Made by a program: the position numbers and the translations under genes | Shown: positions 37,587-47,655 of the stretch, piece by piece | How positions within the stretch are numbered: position 1 is the first letter of the stretch | Layout: every line of letters begins with the position of its first letter | Notes under the pieces: model-generated | What the model was told of the DNA's origin: nothing | Seen by the model: only the letters and a program-made list of their open reading frames with translations | Database searches by the model: none | Source of the DNA: Nonomuraea aurantiaca | GTDB taxonomy: Bacteria; Actinomycetota; Actinomycetes; Streptosporangiales; Streptosporangiaceae | Direction of reading: 5' to 3' | Assembly (NCBI RefSeq): GCF_020215705.1 | Contig: NZ_JAIWNB010000001.1 | Span: 124,001 to 188,000 of the forward strand | Length of the DNA: 64,000 nt

Positions 37587-38297
37587 TCAGAGGCGGCGGA
37601 GGACCGCTACGACCTTGCCCAGGACGCTGGCCTCGTCGCCGGGGATCGGGTCGTAGTTGGCGTTGTGCGGCACCAGCCAGACGTGGCCGTCCTTGCGCTT
37701 GAACGTCTTCACCGTGGCCTCGCCCTCGATCATGGCCGCCACGATGTCGCCGCTCTCCGCGACCGGCTGCTGGCGGACGACGACCCAGTCGCCGTCGGCG
37801 ATGGCGGCGTCGATCATCGAATCACCGGCGACCTGCAGGAGGAAGAGGGTGCCTTCACCGACCAGTTGCTTGGGCAGTGCGAAGACGTCTTCGACGCTCT
37901 CCTCGGCGAGGATCGGGCCACCGGCGGCGATCCGGCCGACCAGCGGCACGTACGCGGCCGTGGGCCTGCTCACCGGGGGGTCGGACTCGTTGGCGGCGTC
38001 GGGGTCGACCCAGAGCACAGGCTCGCCGGGCAGACGCACCTCGAGCGCGCGCGGCCGGTGGGGGTCGCGTCTCAGGTAGCCCTTGCGCTGCAACGCCGTC
38101 AGCTGGTGCGACACGCTGGACGTGCTGGTCAGTTGCACGGCCTCGCCGATCTCGCGCATGGACGGCGGGTAGCCCCGCTGTTGGACCGAGTCGCGAATCA
38201 CCTCGAGGATCTTGCGTTGCCTGGGCGTCAGGCCCAGGGAGTCACGCCGACGCACCGCGAGGTCACTGACCCCGTTGGTGTCATCCCGATCGCTCAT
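37587..38297 (-). CDS. lexA: LexA repressor
   Basis: A 236-aa SOS repressor. A winged HTH ([20 protein letters not shown], then [20 protein letters not shown]) precedes the S24 peptidase domain. The self-cleavage bond is Ala-Gly in [13 protein letters not shown], the nucleophile Ser is in [11 protein letters not shown], and the Lys is in [12 protein letters not shown]. It represses DNA-damage genes until RecA filaments trigger cleavage. Putative SOS boxes lie upstream in the region shared with the divergent LysM gene, so autoregulation is expected. Confidence 0.97.
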   Translation of the reverse strand: MSDRDDTNGVSDLAVRRRDSLGLTPRQRKILEVIRDSVQQRGYPPSMREIGEAVQLTSTSSVSHQLTALQRKGYLRRDPHRPRALEVRLPGEPVLWVDPDAANESDPPVSRPTAAYVPLVGRIAAGGPILAEESVEDVFALPKQLVGEGTLFLLQVAGDSMIDAAIADGDWVVVRQQPVAESGDIVAAMIEGEATVKTFKRKDGHVWLVPHNANYDPIPGDEASVLGKVVAVLRRL

Positions 38298-38396
38298 GAT
38301 CTGCCTCCTCGCCCGGCGGCCCGCCTCACCGGCGAATCTCCCGGTCCGTGGTCTTCGTGTCGCACACAGCGACCGTATCGCTGTTGAAGATCATCT

Positions 38397-38412
38397 TCAA
38401 ACAATTGTTCGA
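38397..38412. promoter_or_regulatory. SOS (LexA) box
   Basis: TCAAACAATTGTTCGA differs at one position from the actinobacterial consensus TCGAAC-N4-GTTCGA. It lies 100 bp upstream of lexA and 125 bp upstream of the divergent LysM gene. Confidence 0.75.
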
Positions 38413-38465
38413 GTCTTCCTCGAAATTGTTGGCAGCGTGGTGTACAACATCGTACGGGAGTTCGA

Positions 38466-38481
38466 TCGACACCGTGTTCGA
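38466..38481. promoter_or_regulatory. Second, weaker SOS-like box near the LysM gene
   Basis: TCGACACCGTGTTCGA keeps the outer TCGA/TTCGA arms and lies 56 bp upstream of the LysM gene start. Confidence 0.5.
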
Positions 38482-38536
38482 TTTGCCGATCTTTATTGGG
38501 TCTTTTTTTCGGGCCGGGACGGCTGGGAGGTCAAAC

Positions 38537-40192
38537 ATGCGAGCGACCACCATCACAGATGCGACCAGCGACGACGTCAAGCGACTCACCCTCCTGGCTG
38601 ACGCCACCCGGCGGCCGGTGGCAGGGGGCTGCGACACGGGTGACGGCCGGGGGGACGGTTGTCGGGGTGGCGATTCCGCCAACCGGCCAGATCGGGAACT
38701 CCCGCATACCCGCGACAACTCCGACAACCGGGCTCCGGAGTCCATTGATTCAGGGTCCGCTGGTTCGCCGTCCGCGGGTCCGGCGTCTGTTGGTGCGGCG
38801 TCTGCCGGTCCGGGATCTGCTGGTCCAGGGTCTGTTGGTGCGGGGGCCGTGGGTTCGGGATTGGCCGGTCCGGGGTCCGTCGACCAGGGGTCTGTCGAGC
38901 CGGGGTCTGTTGGACTGGCGGCTGTTGGTCCGGGTTCTGTCGGTTCAGTGCTCACCAACCCGGGGTCTGCTGGTTCGGGGTCCGTCGGTCGGGGATCGGT
39001 CGGTCCGGGTTCGTCTGCTCCTGGATCAGAAGGCCGTCTCGGGATGGCGGGCGGGGCTCGCTCCGGAACCGGGGGTGCGGGTCGTTCGCGGAGCGGGGGC
39101 GGGAGCGTTCGCTCGAGTGGAGACGGAAGCCGTTTCGGCGGGGAGGGCGGGGGACGCCCTGCACGTACGGGCGGAGGTCGTCCCGAGTACGGCAGCGGGG
39201 GTCGTCCTGGGGGAGGCAGCGTACGTGCCGGGGGAGGATCATCTGGCAGAGGGCCTCTCGGTCGTCGGGCTGCGGCACAGGGAAGGCCGCTCCTGCGGCT
39301 GGTGCCCGCGCCCCGACCTGATGCCGACGACACGCCGTCGTCTGGTGGAGGAGTACGACCTACGGGCGCGACTGGACACCCAGCGGAGTCTGGAGACTCA
39401 GCGGAAGTTGGGCGATCGGCAGAGCCCGGAAACTCGATGCTTCGGGCGGGTGAGAGCCGTACGGAGGTACCTCTTCGCGACGCAGACGTTCGGGCCCGTG
39501 AGGTAGAGAGCCGGTCGGAGGACCGGTCTCGTCGGGTGGGTGGCCGGTCCGAGGGTCCGGCCCGTGAATCGGGTGGCCGGTCCGAGTTGCAGTCTCGGGA
39601 GGATGTGGTCCGGTCGGAGGGGCGGTCGCGTCGGGCGGGTGGCCGGTACGGTGCGCGGTCTCGGGGTGTGGGTGGGCGTGTCGGGGGCCGGGTTCGGGAA
39701 GCAAGTGGTCGTTCCGGGGGCCGGGTTCGGGAAGCAGGTGGTCGTTCCGGGGGTCGGGGTCGTGAGGTGCCGGGCTCGTACACGCACCGTCCCCGCCGTA
39801 AGGGCCCTCTGCCCGCAGATCGGACCCGTCTGTCCAGGAGGCAGGCCGGCGTCACTCGACGGGGGCGGCGCAATCCCCCCGTACGGCTCACGCGACGGGG
39901 GCGGGCCGTACTGGTGATGGCCATGGCTCTGCTGTCCCTGGGCGGCTTCTGGCTTGGCACCCGCGCGGCCAGTCAGGCGGCCGCGGCGCCCGCCGTGCCG
40001 AGTCACGTGGGCCTGCCCTGGGTGACCGTCCACGAGGGGGACACGCTCTGGACGATCGCCGACGCGGTGGCTCCCGACGAGGGCGACCCCGGAGCGGTGG
40101 TGACCGAGATCAAGCGGCTGAACGGCCTGCCCGGCTCGCTCATCCGCCCCGGCAGCCGCCTGTACGTCCCGAGCGCTCGTGCCCTGCCGTAA
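38537..40192 (+). CDS. LysM-domain protein divergent from lexA (ChiZ/YneA position), with a long repetitive N-terminus
   Basis: A 551-aa protein. Residues 75-160 are Gly/Ser/Val/Pro-rich repeats (GPGSVG-type units), and 310-430 are Arg/Ser/Gly repeats (GRSGGRVREAG-type). A membrane helix (RAVLVMAMALLSLGGFWLG) lies at about 455-475 and a LysM domain (WVTVHEGDTLWTIADAVAP to LYVPSARALP) at the C-terminus. Next to lexA, divergently transcribed LysM proteins (YneA of Bacillus, Rv2719c/ChiZ of Mycobacterium) are SOS-induced cell-division inhibitors, so the same role is likely here. Those relatives are only 100-200 aa, so the repetitive N-terminal region of about 450 residues is unusual. ATG follows GGGAGG. 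Confidence 0.8.
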   Translation: MRATTITDATSDDVKRLTLLADATRRPVAGGCDTGDGRGDGCRGGDSANRPDRELPHTRDNSDNRAPESIDSGSAGSPSAGPASVGAASAGPGSAGPGSVGAGAVGSGLAGPGSVDQGSVEPGSVGLAAVGPGSVGSVLTNPGSAGSGSVGRGSVGPGSSAPGSEGRLGMAGGARSGTGGAGRSRSGGGSVRSSGDGSRFGGEGGGRPARTGGGRPEYGSGGRPGGGSVRAGGGSSGRGPLGRRAAAQGRPLLRLVPAPRPDADDTPSSGGGVRPTGATGHPAESGDSAEVGRSAEPGNSMLRAGESRTEVPLRDADVRAREVESRSEDRSRRVGGRSEGPARESGGRSELQSREDVVRSEGRSRRAGGRYGARSRGVGGRVGGRVREASGRSGGRVREAGGRSGGRGREVPGSYTHRPRRKGPLPADRTRLSRRQAGVTRRGRRNPPVRLTRRGRAVLVMAMALLSLGGFWLGTRAASQAAAAPAVPSHVGLPWVTVHEGDTLWTIADAVAPDEGDPGAVVTEIKRLNGLPGSLIRPGSRLYVPSARALP

Positions 40193-40223
40193 GCCCCGAA
40201 TGAAGCCCCGACGAGCCAGCCCC

Positions 40224-40345
40224 CATGCGATGCCTGCCATGCGATGCCTGCCATGCGATGCCTGCCATGCGATGCCTGCCATGCGATGCCTGCCATGCGA
40301 TGCCTGCCATGCGATGCCTGCCATGCGATGCCTGCCATGCGATGC
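40224..40345 (+). repeat. 14-bp minisatellite (CATGCGATGCCTGC), 8 full copies plus a partial ninth
   Basis: Units start at 40224 and every 14 bp up to 40336 with no visible mismatches. The period is not a multiple of three and no gene covers it convincingly. Perfect copies suggest recent expansion. Confidence 0.95.
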
Positions 40346-40361
40346 CATGGCGCCCTGAAAC

Positions 40362-40491
40362 CGGTCCGTTGCCAATCGGTAGCGACGCGGTCCCTCCTCC
40401 ACCGGTAATGACACGACCCGTCGCCAGTCGGTAACGCCACGGCGGGCCGTCCTCACCCAGTAGCGATACGGTCCGTCCCCAACCGAAAGCG
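40362..40491 (+). repeat. Degenerate 26-bp tandem repeats next to the minisatellite
   Basis: Units of the form CGGTCCGTYSCCANYCGGTA plus GCGACR start near 40362, 40388, 40414, 40440 and 40469, and are diverged from one another. Confidence 0.6.
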
Positions 40492-40864
40492 CGGAGACGA
40501 CCGCACACGCATGTGGCCCGCGAGACGCCTGTGAGCCGTGTTCACCCACGTGAGACCGGCCAACCAACGTGACCAGCGAGGCGGGAACACACCCCCGCCG
40601 GCCGGTATTGACGACGACACGCCCGAGCCGGGACCAAGGTGGCTGCGCTGATCAGCGACTTCGGCGGCACGGCTCCGTCCAACTTGCGTTCATGGTCGCT
40701 CGCTTCTACGGTTGGACCACAACATCTAGTAGTTACACCGATGTAGTTCACCACAAATTGTGTTTCTCTGACCGCACCATGGCAAGCCGTGGGGCGTGCG
40801 CGAGCGTACGCAGAACAGCGCTTTACGCCTGTGGTGACCGCATGGTCGAGGAGGGCGAGCAAAC
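40492..40864. other. Promoter region of nrdR-nrdJ
   Basis: About 370 bp upstream of nrdR. No separate gene is supported. The AT-rich part (40,700-40,780) holds the NrdR boxes listed next. Confidence 0.6.
40719..40766. promoter_or_regulatory. Two NrdR boxes upstream of nrdR-nrdJ
   Basis: ACAACATCTAGTAGTT (40719-40734) and CCACAAATTGTGTTTC (40751-40766) resemble the ACACWATATATWGTGT NrdR box. Their centres are 32 bp apart, about three helical turns, as is usual for paired NrdR boxes. Confidence 0.65.
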
Positions 40865-41320
40865 GTGCACTGTCCGTTCTGTCGTCATCCCGACACGAGG
40901 GTCATCGACAGCCGCTCGACAGAGGACGGCGCGGCCATCCGGCGCCGCCGTACCTGTCCGGAATGCGGGCGCCGGTTCACCACGCAGGAGACCGTCCTGC
41001 TGATGGTGAGCAAGCGCAGCGGAGTGACGGAGCCGTTCTCGCGCGACAAGGTCGTCGCGGGCGTGCGACGGGCCTGCCAGGGCAGGCCGGTGAGCGAGGA
41101 TTCGCTGGCTCAGTTGGGCCAGCGCGTCGAGGAGGCCATCCGGGCCAAGGGTGCGGCCGAGCTCCCCTCCAACGAGGTGGGGCTGGCGATCCTGGGTCCG
41201 TTGCGGGAGTTGGACGAGGTGGCCTACTTGCGATTCGCATCGGTATATCGCGGTTTCGAGAGCCTGGCGGACTTCGAGGCCGAGATCGAACAGTTGAAGG
41301 CGGAGAAGGGGGAGTCATGA
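40865..41320 (+). CDS. nrdR: Transcriptional repressor NrdR
   Basis: A 151-aa repressor of ribonucleotide reductase genes. The N-terminal Zn ribbon is [17 protein letters not shown] followed by [13 protein letters not shown] (four Cys), and then the ATP-cone domain ([21 protein letters not shown] onward). Full family length. The start is GTG with GAGGGCGAGC upstream. The stop overlaps the nrdJ start by ATGA. Confidence 0.97.
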   Translation: MHCPFCRHPDTRVIDSRSTEDGAAIRRRRTCPECGRRFTTQETVLLMVSKRSGVTEPFSRDKVVAGVRRACQGRPVSEDSLAQLGQRVEEAIRAKGAAELPSNEVGLAILGPLRELDEVAYLRFASVYRGFESLADFEAEIEQLKAEKGES

Positions 41321-44154
41321 CGGAGACGGCCAGCGGTTCAGTCACGCGCGGAGGTAAGCGTCCGCGCAAGGGGCTCAAGATGAAGCGCATCTTCACCAAG
41401 CCCGGTGTGCACCCATATGACGACATCCAGTGGGAGCGCCGCGACGTCGTCATGACCAATTGGCGCGACGGCTCGATCAATTTCGAGCAGCGGGGCGTCG
41501 AGTTCCCCGAGTTCTGGTCGGTCAACGCGGCCAACATCGTCACCACCAAATACTTCCGCGGCGCGGTGGGCACGCCGCAGCGCGAGTGGAGCCTGAAGCA
41601 GCTGGTTGACCGGGTCGTCGGCGTCTACACCAAGACCGCGGTGGAGCACGGCTACTTCGCCACCGACGAGGACGCCGAGATTTTTGACCACGAGTTGAAG
41701 CACGCGCTGACGCACCAGGTGTTCGCGTTCAACTCGCCGGTGTGGTTCAACGTGGGCACCGCGAGCCCGCAGCAGGTGAGCGCCTGCTTCATCTTGGCCG
41801 TGGACGACACGATGGAGTCGATCCTCGACTGGTACAAAGAAGAGGGCGTGATCTTCAAGGGCGGCTCGGGCTCAGGGGTCAACCTGTCCCGCATCCGCTC
41901 CTCGAAGGAGCTCCTGTCCAGCGGCGGCACGGCCAGCGGGCCGGTCTCGTTCATGCGCGGCGCCGACGCGAGCGCGGGCACCATCAAGTCCGGTGGCGCC
42001 ACCCGCCGGGCGGCCAAGATGGTCGTGCTCGACGTCGACCACCCCGACATCGTGGAGTTCGTCGAGACCAAGGCCCGCGAGGAGGACAAGGTCCGCGCGC
42101 TGCGCGACGCCGGGTTCGACATGGACCTGGGCGGCAAGGACATCGTCTCGGTCCAATACCAGAACGCCAACAACTCGGTGCGCGTCTCCGAGGAGTTCAT
42201 GCACGCGGTCGAGAAGGGTGACGACTTCGCCCTGCGCGGCCGCCTGACCGGCGAGGTGATCGAGAAGGTCGACGCGCGGGAGCTGTTCCGCAAGATGGCC
42301 AAGGCCGCCTGGGAGTGCGCCGACCCCGGCGTCCAGTACGACGACACGATCAACGACTGGCACACCACCCCGGAGACCGGGCGCATCACCGCCAGCAACC
42401 CCTGCAGCGAGTACGTCCACCTCGACAACTCCTCCTGCAACCTGGCCAGCATCAACCTGCTGAAGTTCCTGCGGGACGACGACACCTTCGACGTCGCGAA
42501 CTTCGTCAAGCTGACCGAGCTGATCATCACGGCCATGGACGTGTCGATCACGTTCGCCGACTTCCCGACCGAGAAGATCGGGGAGACCACCCGCGCCTAC
42601 CGCCAGCTCGGCATCGGCTACGCGAACCTGGGCGCGCTGCTCATGGCCACCGGCCACGCGTACGACTCCGACGGCGGCCGCGCGGTCGCCGGGGCGATCA
42701 CGTCGCTGATGACCGGTGTGTCCTACCGGCGCAGCGCCGAGCTGGCCGGGGTCGTCGGCCCGTACGACGGCTATGCCCGCAACGCCGAGCCGCACAAGCG
42801 GATCATGCGCAAGCACGCCGCCGCCAACGACGACCTGCGCACGGTCGGCTCGATGGACGCCAAGATCCACGCCGAGGCGTCCCGTCAGTGGTCGGAGTGC
42901 CTCAAGGTCGGCGAGAAGAACGGTTACCGCAACGCGCAGGCCAGCCTGCTCGCGCCCACGGGCACCATCGGCCTGATGATGGACTGCGACACCACCGGCA
43001 TCGAGCCCGACCTGGCGCTGGTGAAGTTCAAGAAGCTCGTCGGCGGCGGCTCCATGCAGATCGTCAACCAGACGATCCCGCGCGCGCTCAGGCAGCTCAA
43101 CTACCAGCAGGAGCAGATCGAGGCCATCGTCGAGTACATCGCCGAGCACGGCCACGTCGTCGACGCCCCCGGCCTGCGCAGGGAGCACTATGAGGTGTTC
43201 GACTGCGCGATGGGCGAGCGGGCCATCGCCCCGATGGGTCACGTCCGCATGATGGCCGCCGCGCAGCCGTTCCTGTCCGGCGCGATCTCCAAGACGGTCA
43301 ACCTGCCGGAGTCGGCCACGATCGACGACATCGAGCAGGTCTACCTGGAGGGCTGGCGGCTCGGCCTCAAGGCGCTGGCGGTCTACCGCGACAACTGCAA
43401 GGTCGGCCAGCCGCTGTCGGCCGGCGGCAGCAAGAAGGAAGCCGAGAAGGCCGACAAGGCGGCCGAGGCCGCCGAGCCCGAGGTCCGGGTCATCGAGGTC
43501 AACCGGCCCACCCGCCGCCGGATGCCCAACCAGCGGCCGAGCATGACCACCCGCTTCACGGTCGGCGGCGCCAAGGGCTACATGACCGCCTCGTCCTACC
43601 CCGACGACGGGCTCGGCGAGGTCTTCCTGAAGATGTCCAAGCAGGGTTCGACGCTGGCGGGCGTCATGGACGCCTTCTCGGTGGCGATCTCGATAGGGCT
43701 CCAGTACGGCGTGCCGCTCGAGACGTACATGAGCAAGTTCGTCAACATGCGCTTCGAGCCCGCCGGGATGACGGACGACCCCGACATCCGGATGGCCACC
43801 TCGGTGATGGACTACATCTTCCGCCGCCTGGCCCTCGACCACCTGCCCTACGACGAGCGGGCGGCGCTGGGCATCTTCTCGGCGGCCGAGCGCGCCGCGC
43901 AGCAGCGCGGCGAGGACCCGGCCGCGCTCCAGGAGGCGGTCGACCGTGAGGCGCTCGCCCAGTCGGCGCCGATCGAGGCGAAGCAGGAGGCGGAGCAGCA
44001 GGCGGAGCCGGAGCCGATGCAGGAGTTCACGCTGGAGAACCACCAGCGCATCACCGCCGACGCCCCGCTCTGCATGACCTGCGGCACCAAGATGCGCCCG
44101 GCGGGCAGCTGCTACGTCTGCGAGGGCTGCGGCTCCACCAGCGGCTGCAGCTAG
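41317..44154 (+). CDS. nrdJ: Vitamin B12-dependent (class II) ribonucleotide reductase
   Basis: A 945-aa enzyme that reduces ribonucleotides to deoxyribonucleotides using adenosylcobalamin. Core motifs are [25 protein letters not shown] (first active-site Cys), [37 protein letters not shown] (radical Cys and catalytic Glu) and [23 protein letters not shown]-terminal Zn-finger tail ([20 protein letters not shown]) ends in SGCS and serves in re-reduction. It is in an operon with its repressor nrdR (4-bp overlap), which fits NrdR control. Confidence 0.97.
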   Translation: MTETASGSVTRGGKRPRKGLKMKRIFTKPGVHPYDDIQWERRDVVMTNWRDGSINFEQRGVEFPEFWSVNAANIVTTKYFRGAVGTPQREWSLKQLVDRVVGVYTKTAVEHGYFATDEDAEIFDHELKHALTHQVFAFNSPVWFNVGTASPQQVSACFILAVDDTMESILDWYKEEGVIFKGGSGSGVNLSRIRSSKELLSSGGTASGPVSFMRGADASAGTIKSGGATRRAAKMVVLDVDHPDIVEFVETKAREEDKVRALRDAGFDMDLGGKDIVSVQYQNANNSVRVSEEFMHAVEKGDDFALRGRLTGEVIEKVDARELFRKMAKAAWECADPGVQYDDTINDWHTTPETGRITASNPCSEYVHLDNSSCNLASINLLKFLRDDDTFDVANFVKLTELIITAMDVSITFADFPTEKIGETTRAYRQLGIGYANLGALLMATGHAYDSDGGRAVAGAITSLMTGVSYRRSAELAGVVGPYDGYARNAEPHKRIMRKHAAANDDLRTVGSMDAKIHAEASRQWSECLKVGEKNGYRNAQASLLAPTGTIGLMMDCDTTGIEPDLALVKFKKLVGGGSMQIVNQTIPRALRQLNYQQEQIEAIVEYIAEHGHVVDAPGLRREHYEVFDCAMGERAIAPMGHVRMMAAAQPFLSGAISKTVNLPESATIDDIEQVYLEGWRLGLKALAVYRDNCKVGQPLSAGGSKKEAEKADKAAEAAEPEVRVIEVNRPTRRRMPNQRPSMTTRFTVGGAKGYMTASSYPDDGLGEVFLKMSKQGSTLAGVMDAFSVAISIGLQYGVPLETYMSKFVNMRFEPAGMTDDPDIRMATSVMDYIFRRLALDHLPYDERAALGIFSAAERAAQQRGEDPAALQEAVDREALAQSAPIEAKQEAEQQAEPEPMQEFTLENHQRITADAPLCMTCGTKMRPAGSCYVCEGCGSTSGCS

Positions 44155-44193
44155 GTCCAGGCTCAGGCCGGCCTTCTCTAGGGCGAAATAGCA

Positions 44194-44230
44194 GATCAGC
44201 GGCGGGAAGCCCGGCTTCCCGCCGCTGATC
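44194..44230. terminator. Terminator after nrdJ
   Basis: A 17-bp perfect stem (GATCAGCGGCGGGAAGC and its complement) with a 3-nt loop, 40 bp after the nrdJ stop, followed by a GT-rich tail. Confidence 0.85.
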
Positions 44231-44297
44231 CGCGCCCGCTGTTGTCGTGTTCTGCCCATACTTGATGAAGATCCGCGACCTGAAGGGCAGGACAGCC

Positions 44298-44777
44298 ATG
44301 ACCTATCCACCGCCGACCTATGACGGTGACGCCGGCGAGCTGAGCGCGACGTACCGGCGCCCGGATGCGGTGCCGGAGCTGGTCTACCCGACTGGTAACA
44401 CGGTGCACTACTTGGCGACCGGCGCGTCGACCAACGGACAGTTCGGGATGTACCGCTGGGAAATGGGACCGGAGCCCAGTGGCCCGGCGGCGCACTTCCA
44501 CCGGTCGATCTCTGAGTCGTTCTACATCCTGTCCGGCACCGTGCGCATCTACGACGGGCGGCGCTGGATCGACACGACGCCGGGCGATTTCGTGCATGTC
44601 CCGGAAGGTGGCGTCCACGCGTTCCGTAACGAGTCGGGGGCGCCGGCGTCCATGCTGCTGCACTTCGCGCCGGGCGCGCCACGAGAGGGCTACTTCGAGG
44701 GGCTGCTGACCCTGGCGGGCAAGAGCGACGAGGAGAGGGCGGAGTTCTTCCGCGAGCACGACACGTACTGGCTGTGA
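44298..44777 (+). CDS. Cupin-domain protein
   Basis: A 159-aa cupin barrel. Motif 1 is PAAHFHRSISESFYILSGTVRIY (His, His, Glu metal ligands) and motif 2 is PGDFVHVPEGGVHAFRNES (second His). It binds a metal and may act as a small dioxygenase, isomerase or ligand sensor; the substrate is unknown. The ATG at 44298 follows AGGACAGCC. It ends 36 bp from the convergent LuxR-LAL gene. Confidence 0.82.
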   Translation: MTYPPPTYDGDAGELSATYRRPDAVPELVYPTGNTVHYLATGASTNGQFGMYRWEMGPEPSGPAAHFHRSISESFYILSGTVRIYDGRRWIDTTPGDFVHVPEGGVHAFRNESGAPASMLLHFAPGAPREGYFEGLLTLAGKSDEERAEFFREHDTYWL

Positions 44778-44813
44778 CTTCCGCGAGTACGAAGTCCGTG
44801 AGCACGACAGCCG

Positions 44814-47501
44814 CTACTGGTCGGCCCGCATTCGGCAGGCAGCATCCCGGAGCTCTTGGGACTCCTCGCCCTCCGGCTGGCCCAGGACCTGCGCGAGTGC
44901 GTCGCGCCCGGACACCCCGAGCTTCGCGTACACCCGGCCCAGATGGTTGTTGACGGTTCGGAGCGAGAGGCCGAGGCGGTCGGCGACGGCGCGACTGGGC
45001 AGTCCTGAGGCGGTCAGTTTCGCGACCTGCAGCTCCCGAGGGGTCAACGACACCTCGCTGCCCGTCAGGTCCGTCAGTGGGGTGCGGGCGCCGTCGCACT
45101 CGGTGAGCAGCTCACGAGCGAACACGAGCGCGGCCTTGGCCGCCGTACGCCGGCGCGCCCCGGCATGCAGCCGGTGGGCCGTCGCGGCCGCCTCCGCGGC
45201 GGGCAGCAGATGGCCGAGGCGATGGAGGCTCTCGGCCGCCTGCGCGAGCAGGTGGGCGTCGTCCGTGGCGAGCGCGGTGGCCATCGTGGCGAAGGCCGCC
45301 GTCGCGGGTGCGGCGGTCTCCCTGGCGAGCTGGTGCAGCTTGTCGCACACCTCTTTCGCGGCGCCGAATCGCGCGGCGTCGAACAACGCCAGGGCCTCGA
45401 TCATCGGCACTCCGGCCTTGCCCGCGGTCTTCGCGGCCCCCAGGGCGTGGCCGGCGGCGCTGGGGAGGTCGAGCGCGGCGGCGGCGACCCAGGCGCGGTC
45501 GCGCTCGATCCAGGCGTCGAAGAGCGCACCCCGTGGTGGCGGGCAGCCGTCCATCCGGCAGAGCCACGCGTCCGCCTGGACGGTGTCTCCTGCCATCGCG
45601 TACGCGCCGGCCAGCTCTGCCAGGTAGAAAGCCGGTAATCGCAGCGGGTCGTGCTCGCCGAGCAACACGACCGCCTCGCGCAGCGCCTGCTGGGCCGGCT
45701 TCACCCGTCCCTGAGCCTTCGCCACGAAGCCCCGCACGATCGCCCACATGCCGACCATGGGTGGCGCCATGCGCGTCTCGACGGCTTCCCGATACGCGAT
45801 GTCCACGGCTTTGGCCGCGGTGGTGAGAGCGCCGGCCAGCACGAGCGCGACACATCTGGCCGCGCCGACCTGAGCCTCCGTCCAAGGCGAGGCGGTCCGA
45901 TGCGCGGAGGCGACCTCCAGGCCGGTGGCGCTCGCTCGTTCGACGAGGCGGATGTCTCCCATGAGACCCGCGGCGAGCACGACCGCCGTGGCCGCCCGTG
46001 CCGCCGCCTCCGCCGGCAGCCGCGGTCCGGGCCGGGTGAGCAGCGCCGTACCGATGGACAGTGCTCCCGCGACGTGTCCCTCGATCAGCATCGTCCAGGC
46101 TCGCACCGCCTCCGCCGCCCGCTCGCCGGTCGGATTCCCCTGGGCCGGTGCGGCTTCGTGCTGCCAGTATTCGATCTTCTCCCTGACCATCGCCCGCCGG
46201 GCGGCGCGTTCCTCGTTGTCGCACTCCCCTGGAGCCGGGAGTGCGTCGGCAGCGTCGGCGAAGCGGCCCTGCAACGCCAGCACCTCGGCCAGGGTCAGGT
46301 TCGCGTCCACCCCGCCGTCGGCGGCACCGGAGGCGGTCGCCAGCCGCTCGGCGACCTCGAGCTCCAACCGTTCGGCGGCGCGTTCCGCGGCGGCCAGCAG
46401 TTCCTGCCCGGAGGAGTCGAGGCCCGCGGTGAGCCGCCACATGACCAGCTCGAGTGCGTCGTCCGCGCGACGGCGTGGCGAGGCGGCGAGGGACCCGGCC
46501 AGCCGCGCCCAGATCTCGTGCGCTCGGGCGCGTGGCATGCGCGCGCGGATGACCTCCCCGTACGCGGGTATCGCGAGTCGCGCCTGGTGCCGCGCTCCGG
46601 AGGGTTCGACCACCACCAGCCCCTGCCGTTCGGCCCGCACCACGGCGGAGTGCCCGGTGAGGTCCTCGAGCACGGGCTGGCCGAGCGGCTCCTTGCAGGC
46701 GAGCACCTCGAGGACGGCCAGCACGGCCGGATCGTCGACCTGCATCTGCGCCTCGATCAGATCACCGAGCCGGCCGGTGATCCGCAGGTGGCCGCCCAGA
46801 TGCCAGAGGCCGTCGCGGCGCAGCAGCGCGGATCCCTCCAACGCGGACTGGGCGAGCTCGCGCAGCACGAGCGGGTTGCCGGCGGACAGGCGACGGAACG
46901 TGTGCCGCGTGACGGCGTCCAGCGGACCGCCCAGGCCGCGCTCAAGCAGGGTGTCCACCTCGCTGTCGCTCAGCGGCCGCAGCTCGACGCGGCGGGCCAC
47001 CCCTTCCTTCCATAAGGCCGTCATCACGTCGGGCGCCGCGTGCCCCTGCCGCACGGTGAGCAGCACGAAGGTCCTCGTGTGCACGGCGAGCTGGTACGCC
47101 AGCGCGGCCGAGACGTCGTCGAGCAGGTGGGTGTCGTCCACGACGAACACCGGCCGCTTCCCGGTGGAAACGCTGAAACGTTCCACGATCTGGCCGAAGA
47201 TGTGCGCCGTGACGGCGCCCGCGGCATCGTGTGGAGGCGCGAGATGCAGCAATGAGCCCAAGGGGATCGCCCCGGCGGCACGGGTCCCGGTCGCCCAGGC
47301 CGTCGGGTGACCCGCCGCCGCGAGCCGCGCGACCGCCTCCTTGGCCAGGCGCGTGCGGCCCACACCCGGCGCGCCCACGATCACTACGCCGCCGACGTCC
47401 GCCTGCGCCGCCGCTGACAGGACCGTGCGCAGCGCCGCGGCGCGCCCGACGAGTGGCCAAAGGTTCCCGGGGCGTCCGTCGTGCGGACGGCTGTCTGCCA
47501 T
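44814..47501 (-). CDS. LuxR-family transcriptional regulator of the LAL type
   Basis: An 895-aa regulator. An N-terminal STAND ATPase has Walker A (VIVGAPGVGRTRLAKE, with Arg in place of the usual Lys) and a Walker B-like strand (KRPVFVVDDTHLLDD), followed by TPR-like helices. The C-terminal LuxR HTH reads LTPRELQVAKLTASG, then SRAVADRLGLSLRTVNNHLG. LAL proteins often activate neighbouring biosynthetic clusters. It is the first gene left of the cyclase-protease operon and is separated from it by a terminator. The ATG at 47501 has GGAAGGG upstream. A dyad lies about 125 bp upstream. Confidence 0.85.
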   Translation of the reverse strand: MADSRPHDGRPGNLWPLVGRAAALRTVLSAAAQADVGGVVIVGAPGVGRTRLAKEAVARLAAAGHPTAWATGTRAAGAIPLGSLLHLAPPHDAAGAVTAHIFGQIVERFSVSTGKRPVFVVDDTHLLDDVSAALAYQLAVHTRTFVLLTVRQGHAAPDVMTALWKEGVARRVELRPLSDSEVDTLLERGLGGPLDAVTRHTFRRLSAGNPLVLRELAQSALEGSALLRRDGLWHLGGHLRITGRLGDLIEAQMQVDDPAVLAVLEVLACKEPLGQPVLEDLTGHSAVVRAERQGLVVVEPSGARHQARLAIPAYGEVIRARMPRARAHEIWARLAGSLAASPRRRADDALELVMWRLTAGLDSSGQELLAAAERAAERLELEVAERLATASGAADGGVDANLTLAEVLALQGRFADAADALPAPGECDNEERAARRAMVREKIEYWQHEAAPAQGNPTGERAAEAVRAWTMLIEGHVAGALSIGTALLTRPGPRLPAEAAARAATAVVLAAGLMGDIRLVERASATGLEVASAHRTASPWTEAQVGAARCVALVLAGALTTAAKAVDIAYREAVETRMAPPMVGMWAIVRGFVAKAQGRVKPAQQALREAVVLLGEHDPLRLPAFYLAELAGAYAMAGDTVQADAWLCRMDGCPPPRGALFDAWIERDRAWVAAAALDLPSAAGHALGAAKTAGKAGVPMIEALALFDAARFGAAKEVCDKLHQLARETAAPATAAFATMATALATDDAHLLAQAAESLHRLGHLLPAAEAAATAHRLHAGARRRTAAKAALVFARELLTECDGARTPLTDLTGSEVSLTPRELQVAKLTASGLPSRAVADRLGLSLRTVNNHLGRVYAKLGVSGRDALAQVLGQPEGEESQELRDAACRMRADQ

Positions 47502-47623
47502 GTCGTCCCTTCCGGATGTCGTCACACTGCGACGTCGTGCCCTGACCGGAGATGCCCCCAGCGGCGACTCTCATGCCGCGTCCCCCGCCCGAAACCCAAG
47601 CAGGTCCTTGATCTTCTCCACGT

Positions 47624-47650
47624 GAAGGGTGCTCCCCTTTGACACCCTTC
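47624..47650. promoter_or_regulatory. 8-bp dyad upstream of the LAL regulator
   Basis: GAAGGGTG and CACCCTTC arms around an 11-nt centre, 120-150 bp upstream of the LAL start. Possible regulator site; autoregulation is speculative. Confidence 0.4.
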
Positions 47651-47655
47651 AAACA

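Noticed and set aside
38537..39480. Lanthipeptide or PE/PPE-type reading of the Gly/Ser repeats
   Set aside because: The frame continues into a membrane helix and LysM domain next to lexA, and no PE/PPE motif is present.
40201..40350. CRISPR-like array at the 14-bp repeats
   Set aside because: There are no spacers. Units are contiguous and too short, so it is a simple minisatellite.
41872..45099. 1075-codon frame opposite nrdJ and the cupin gene
   Set aside because: No recognisable domain, and it covers two well-supported genes and a terminator.
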